Part shown: one piece after another, positions 60,714 through 64,000 of the stretch
Layout of the letters: each line of letters begins with the position of its first letter
How positions within the stretch are numbered: the first letter of the stretch is position 1
Source of the DNA: Rhizobium sp. BK316
GTDB taxonomy: Bacteria; Pseudomonadota; Alphaproteobacteria; Rhizobiales; Rhizobiaceae
Direction: 5' to 3'
DNA length: 64,000 bases
NCBI RefSeq assembly: GCF_014193695.1
Contig: NZ_JACHZR010000003.1
Location: forward strand, 186,001-250,000
Position numbers and translations under genes: made by a program
Notes under the pieces: model-generated
Seen by the model: only the letters and a program-made list of their open reading frames with translations
Told to the model about the DNA's origin: nothing
Databases searched by the model: none

Positions 60714-61469
60714 ATGAAACTTTGCCTGGAGGGAAAAGTCGCTGTCGTGACGGGGGCAGGTTCCGGAATTGGGGCCGCTGTTTCCCGGCAGCTCGCTGTC
60801 GAGGGGGCCGAGGTCGTTGTTGCCGATATCAATGCCGATGCCGCGCATGAGAGTGCCGACGCAATTCGGGCGGAGGGGGGACGTGCGCGCCCGTTTGTCG
60901 TCGATGTGAGCGAGCCGGCAGCCGTGCAGAGCCTTGTCGACTTCACCGTCGAGACATGCGGCAGCCTCGATCTCGCCGTCAACAATGCCGGGATCGATGG
61001 GGTGCGGGCGCCGGTTGCGGATTGTCGGCTCGAAGACTGGCACAGGGTGATGAACGTCAACCTGAACAGCGTCTTCTATTGTGTGAAATACGAGATCGGC
61101 GCGATGCTGAAGCGGGGCGGGGGCGCAATCGTCAACATGTCCTCGACGCTCGGCACCGTCGGCCTGCCGACCGCGGCGGCCTACACTGCTGCCAAGCACG
61201 GGATCGTCGGGCTGACGAAAGTGGCGGCGATGGAATATGCGCGATACGGCATCCGGGTCAACGCCGTCGGCCCCGGCTGGATCGACACACCCCTCCTGTC
61301 GGAGCATCTCGCAACGGCGAGCACGCGCCGCATGGCGTCGCTCCAGCCGATGGGCCGGCGCGGGACACCGGACGAAGTGGCAAATCTCGTCTGCTTCCTG
61401 CTGTCGGAACAGGCGAGTTTCGTTACCGGTGCCCACTACCTGGTGGATGGGGCCTATACCGCGCATTAG
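60714..61469 (+). CDS. SDR family oxidoreductase
   Basis: 251 residues from the ATG at 60714 (in-frame ATGs upstream at 60636 and 60705). Classical SDR: VAVVTGAGSGIGAAV cofactor site (about 9-23), NNAG, Ser in NMSSTLG, catalytic YTAAK, and VGPGWIDTPL. The substrate cannot be read; FabG-like or glucose-dehydrogenase-type activity is typical. Divergent from the L,D-transpeptidase gene. Confidence 0.88.
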   Translation: MKLCLEGKVAVVTGAGSGIGAAVSRQLAVEGAEVVVADINADAAHESADAIRAEGGRARPFVVDVSEPAAVQSLVDFTVETCGSLDLAVNNAGIDGVRAPVADCRLEDWHRVMNVNLNSVFYCVKYEIGAMLKRGGGAIVNMSSTLGTVGLPTAAAYTAAKHGIVGLTKVAAMEYARYGIRVNAVGPGWIDTPLLSEHLATASTRRMASLQPMGRRGTPDEVANLVCFLLSEQASFVTGAHYLVDGAYTAH

Positions 61470-61583
61470 AGCGCTTCCGGCTTGAGCGGAATCGGCGATG
61501 CCGAAATCCGCTTCGGGCTTGATAGAGACGACGCCGTCTCGCCCGGAAGCGGAAGCTCTCATTCAGTCACATTGATCGCGCGC
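61470..61583. other. Noncoding stretch with imperfect palindrome
   Basis: AGAGCGCTTCCGG and CCGGAAGCGGAAGCTCT segments form an imperfect long hairpin between convergent genes, similar in style to the rhizobial repeat at 58818. Confidence 0.5.
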
Positions 61584-61880
61584 TCAGTGCAGGATCGACG
61601 CCTTCGCCTTGCGGTCGACCAATGCTTCCACGATGCCGATAAGGCGCGCCGCGCGTCTGAGGACTTCGACACCCGCTTCGTGGACCGCGATGTCGTAGCT
61701 CATTCGGTCCATGCATCTGGCGATCTCCATCAGCTTCTCACCGAGATCGGCGTGATGGAGCCGGTCAGCGGCGCGCGCAAGCCGGCGCAGACATTCCTGA
61801 TATCTCGATGCGAGAACAAGCCTTTCGGTGATCGGGTTGCCTTCCACAGCGGGCGGAGACTGGGATGTCTTCTGTCGCAT
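61584..61880 (-). CDS. Small helical hypothetical protein
   Basis: 98 residues, predicted largely helical (ASRYQECLRRLARAADRLHHADLGEKLMEIARCMDRM). No domain recognised. The stop of the upstream minus-strand gene is 10 bases away, so the two are probably co-transcribed. Their position next to hsp20 hints at stress-related expression, but this is only context. Confidence 0.65.
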   Translation of the reverse strand: MRQKTSQSPPAVEGNPITERLVLASRYQECLRRLARAADRLHHADLGEKLMEIARCMDRMSYDIAVHEAGVEVLRRAARLIGIVEALVDRKAKASILH

Positions 61881-61890
61881 TCCGCTCTCC

Positions 61891-62229
61891 TTATCCGAAG
61901 GTGCCGGTTGGCTTGCGGGCTGGCCCCTGCCTTCTCATGGTGAAATCCTGCCGGCCCCTATCCAGGGATTTCAGGGCAGCGAGAATGTCCCGGTAGCGGA
62001 TGGAGCGGGGAACGCCGGGAGGGTGGCGCAGTTCGGGACAGGATTCGACCGCGTGAAGGTCGGACGCCCACGATGCGAGGATCGCGCGCTTCTCTTCGGT
62101 CGTCATCCTGTCCGAAGCGAGGACTTCGTCCGGATGGGAAAAATGTTGATGGGAATGCAGGATATGTGACGCCGAGATGGCATCGAGGGTCTTGGCCGAG
62201 TTGACCGATGTCTTGCCTTCGATAGTCAT
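61891..62229 (-). CDS. Small hypothetical protein divergent from hsp20
   Basis: 112 residues from the ATG at 62229, preceded by AGGAGATCG; the frame continues upstream without a ribosome site. His-rich patch HILHSHQHFSHPDEVL, then helical EEKRAILASWASDLHAVESCPELRHPPG, which is a C-terminal segment common to rhizobial unknown proteins. No function assigned. Divergent from the heat shock gene. Confidence 0.72.
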   Translation of the reverse strand: MTIEGKTSVNSAKTLDAISASHILHSHQHFSHPDEVLASDRMTTEEKRAILASWASDLHAVESCPELRHPPGVPRSIRYRDILAALKSLDRGRQDFTMRRQGPARKPTGTFG

Positions 62230-62350
62230 GTTCGATCTCCTAAAAACTTTCGACAGGTGAAGAAAATCTCCAGGCGGATAAGAGATTGTTTCGGTGTTTT
62301 CGGGGTTCAAGTGGACCGCTGCCGAACGTTCAAAAAAATTTTCGAAGCCC

Positions 62351-62379
62351 CTTGAAAGGCAAAAAAAGCCAAACCAAAT
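62351..62379 (+). promoter_or_regulatory. RpoH-like promoter of hsp20
   Basis: CTTGAAA (62351-62357), 14-base spacer, AACCAAAT (62372-62379), resembling the heat-shock sigma consensus CTTGAAA-N13/14-CCCCATNT. Predicted start near 62386. Confidence 0.5.
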
Positions 62380-62385
62380 CGATAT

Positions 62386-62471
62386 TCGCCGGCAGCCCAA
62401 AGGGGGCCGGAAGCCGGGGACGCAGTTTCCGACGCGTCTCCTTTCCAACTCGCTTTACGGAGGATTTGGTC
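62386..62471 (+). ncRNA. ROSE-like RNA thermometer in the hsp20 leader
   Basis: The roughly 85-nt leader folds into GC-rich stems (GCCGGC with GCCGG near 62388; GGGGACGC with GCGTCTCC about 62425-62450). The final weak hairpin CCAA-CTCGCT-TTAC-GGAGGA-TTTGG pairs the U(U/C)GCU-type motif (TCGCT) with the Shine-Dalgarno GGAGGA, leaving a G opposite G. This is the signature of ROSE elements that block translation at low temperature in rhizobial small heat shock genes. Confidence 0.7.
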
Positions 62472-62945
62472 ATGAGAAACGAATTCGACTTCGCACCCTT
62501 CTACCGCTCGAGCATCGGCTTCGACCGCGTATTCAACCTTCTGAACAATCCACAGCGTCTGCAGGCCATCGACGCATGGCCGCCCTACGATATCGTCAAG
62601 TCCGGCGACGCCGATTACCGCATTCAGATGGCGGTTGCAGGTTTCGCCGACGGCGACCTCGACATCACCCAGGAACGCAACGTGCTTGTGGTAAAAGGCC
62701 AGAAGGCCGAGGACAAGCAGGGCGACTATCTGCATCGCGGCATTGCCGGGCGCTCCTTCGAGCGGCGCTTCGAGCTTGCTGACCACGTTCGGGTCGAGAA
62801 CGCTTCGCTGACGAACGGCCTTTTGACGATCGAGCTGAAGCGCGAAATCCCTGAAGCGATGAAACCGCGCAAGATCGCGATCGGCGCCGCGGAGGGTTCT
62901 GAGGCGCCGATGCAGATGATCGAAGGCGAGAAGAACGTCGCTTAA
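62472..62945 (+). CDS. Hsp20 small heat shock protein
   Basis: 157 residues from the ATG at 62472, seven bases after GGAGGA. An N-terminal IbpA-like segment (FDFAPFYRSSIGFDRVFNLL) is followed by an alpha-crystallin domain (about 38-130: YDIVKSGDADYRIQMAVAGF, FERRFELADHVRVENASLTNGLLTIEL) and a C-terminal IAIG-like tail. A holdase chaperone for unfolding proteins. It has an RpoH-like promoter and a ROSE-like leader and is followed by a strong terminator. Confidence 0.93.
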   Translation: MRNEFDFAPFYRSSIGFDRVFNLLNNPQRLQAIDAWPPYDIVKSGDADYRIQMAVAGFADGDLDITQERNVLVVKGQKAEDKQGDYLHRGIAGRSFERRFELADHVRVENASLTNGLLTIELKREIPEAMKPRKIAIGAAEGSEAPMQMIEGEKNVA

Positions 62946-62961
62946 CCGGAGGGGAGGGAGG

Positions 62962-62991
62962 AGCCGGCGCCATCTGACGGCGCCGGCTTTT
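62962..62991 (+). terminator. Intrinsic terminator of hsp20
   Basis: AGCCGGCGCC (62962-62971) pairs with GGCGCCGGCT (62979-62988), followed by TTTT. Ends 8 bases before the next ATG. Confidence 0.9.
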
Positions 62992-62998
62992 GAACGAC

Positions 62999-63247
62999 AT
63001 GAAAACGATCGATGTTCGAAAACCGCAGCCGTTCGACGCGCACGATCTTTCGGTATGTCAGCCTGTTTTCGATATCATTGTAAAAGAGGCGGGCGTCGAT
63101 AAGGCCTCGGAAGAGGCCGCGCGGATTGCCGCAATCTTGGTGGAGCTTTATCGGCAAGGCGTGCGCGATCCCGAGCATCTGCGGATCATGGTGGAAGCTG
63201 CGCGAGGTCTCTTCGATCGCCAGCGGGGCGCCAATGCAATCGCGTGA
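62999..63247 (+). CDS. Small hypothetical protein downstream of hsp20
   Basis: 82 residues from the ATG at 62999; a TTG at 62990 falls inside the terminator and was rejected. Contains VCQPVFDIIVKEAGVDKASEEAARIAAILVELY and a C-terminal helical part, no domain recognised. No clear ribosome-binding site, so the call is tentative. Confidence 0.6.
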   Translation: MKTIDVRKPQPFDAHDLSVCQPVFDIIVKEAGVDKASEEAARIAAILVELYRQGVRDPEHLRIMVEAARGLFDRQRGANAIA

Positions 63248-63343
63248 CCTGGCTGGCGTGTAGAGCAATATCGAAGGCCGCCTTGCCCAGGTTCTGAACG
63301 AGATCGGTATGGATGTCGGCCACCGCCGCCAATTCCGATCCGT

Positions 63344-64000
63344 TCAACCCTCGCCGTCACCCAGCATGTGATCCGCCAGCCTGTAGCAGTGGCTCGCCTG
63401 ATAGGCGTTCCGGCCGCGGTTCATATGTGTCAGGTTGAATGCCCGGATCGCCTGCAGCGCGCGGGGCGTCGCCATAAATTTGCCGATCGAGGCGAAGCCG
63501 CGGACCTTGACGCCGAAAATGTCCTCGCCCCTCGGGAAGACATAGCTGACGTCATCAGGCGTCATGACACAGCGCTCGAGGAAATCCTCGTCCACCTGGC
63601 CCTGATCGAGCGAGTGATCGGTGGTGAAATCGGAAAGATGCACCAGGAACAAGGCGCGGATGTCCTCACCATCAGCATAGAGCGAGAAGAGCTCCATCCA
63701 GCTTGCATTGACGCGAATGAGCGCCTTGCCGGGTGTCGACGGCAGGCAGGAAACCGACCAGTAGTGCCGCTCCGTCCGGCGCGGGATCGGGATGCAGTCG
63801 CTTCCGTAGCGCCTGAGAATATCCAGAACTTCTTGTGCCTGCGGCCGGCGCAGCAGCTTTTCGAACCTGGCGACGTATTTGAGACGCAGTTCCAGGGATT
63901 CCGAGCGCTCCTCGGCGTCGCGCAGGAACGTCTCGCCCCGCATCCAGTTGCGCTGCTGCTCAAGATCGAGAAACCGGCGCAGGCCGGCAATGGTCTGGCG
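63344..64000 (-). CDS. Hypothetical protein with PAS-like region (5' end beyond window)
   Basis: The frame stays open to the window end, so 218 residues are visible and the start lies outside. The internal segment IPIPRRTERHYWSVSCLPST plus ALIRVNASWMELFSLYADGEDIRALFLVHLSDF reads like a small PAS or ligand-binding fold, and ends AFNLTHMNRGRNAYQASHCYRLADHMLG. No family named with confidence. A helical, Arg/Glu-rich N-terminal part precedes it. Confidence 0.7.
   Translation of the reverse strand, partial: RQTIAGLRRFLDLEQQRNWMRGETFLRDAEERSESLELRLKYVARFEKLLRRPQAQEVLDILRRYGSDCIPIPRRTERHYWSVSCLPSTPGKALIRVNASWMELFSLYADGEDIRALFLVHLSDFTTDHSLDQGQVDEDFLERCVMTPDDVSYVFPRGEDIFGVKVRGFASIGKFMATPRALQAIRAFNLTHMNRGRNAYQASHCYRLADHMLGDGEG

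Overview
This window looks like a chromosomal segment of a Rhizobium-type alphaproteobacterium. The evidence is the high-GC coding style and the urtDE/ureDABC...EFG arrangement. It also includes a PhyR-NepR-EcfG general stress module, a hemP-hmuSTUV heme operon with TGA-N9-TCA iron-operator motifs, a small heat shock gene with a ROSE-like leader, and several copies of a dispersed AATTCC-type intergenic repeat. No tRNA, rRNA, CRISPR array, IS element or prophage was seen; gaps between genes are short.

Layout. 1-9916: the end of a urea ABC transporter (urtD partial, urtE), then a split urease cluster. Its structural genes are interleaved with a DUF1272 gene, an LprI-like secreted protein and a protein carrying GT29 (sialyltransferase) motifs; a DUF2459 gene and a GGDEF gene separate ureC from ureEFG. 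9913-12125: a Dnr-like Crp/Fnr regulator and a LacI regulator with three clustered palindromic operators. 12183-16718: an RND efflux pump. 17130-32498: a reductive pyrimidine catabolism region. It holds an NMT1-type ABC transporter, dihydropyrimidinase, beta-ureidopropionase, RutR, and PreA/PreT dihydropyrimidine dehydrogenase, interrupted by a LysR/dehydrogenase pair and a rhodanese/FtrA pair. RutR-like boxes precede the catabolic genes on both sides.

32700-36943: the general stress response module (HWE kinase, PhyR, NepR, EcfG) plus two small membrane proteins. GGAAC-N16/17-CGTT promoters precede several of these genes, and next to the module lies a candidate sRNA with a C-rich loop. 37077-44347: heme uptake (HmuV, U, T, S, HemP), a TonB protein, and a DUF2325/small protein/HmuQ-like heme monooxygenase operon, with two iron-responsive operator motifs. 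44455-49951: DUF423 and truncated globin, a TetR-SMR efflux pair, ThuA plus a Gfo/Idh/MocA oxidoreductase, an aspartyl-hydroxylase-family protein, and a DUF1236 protein with an EcfG-type promoter. 50190-55854: a cecR-ybhG-ybhF-ybhS-ybhR-type export operon whose genes overlap or abut. 56031-64000: an SDR whose N-terminus is derived from a dispersed repeat, a stand-alone E2-type acyltransferase, a membrane methyltransferase, lipoproteins, an L,D-transpeptidase, an SDR, and an Hsp20 gene flanked by small unknown genes. The last gene runs off the window.

How the pieces fit: urea import and urease, pyrimidine breakdown to beta-amino acids plus ammonia, and heme use all serve nitrogen and iron scavenging. 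The stress module probably controls at least five promoters seen here. All functional calls come from motif reading and gene context; no database search was run.
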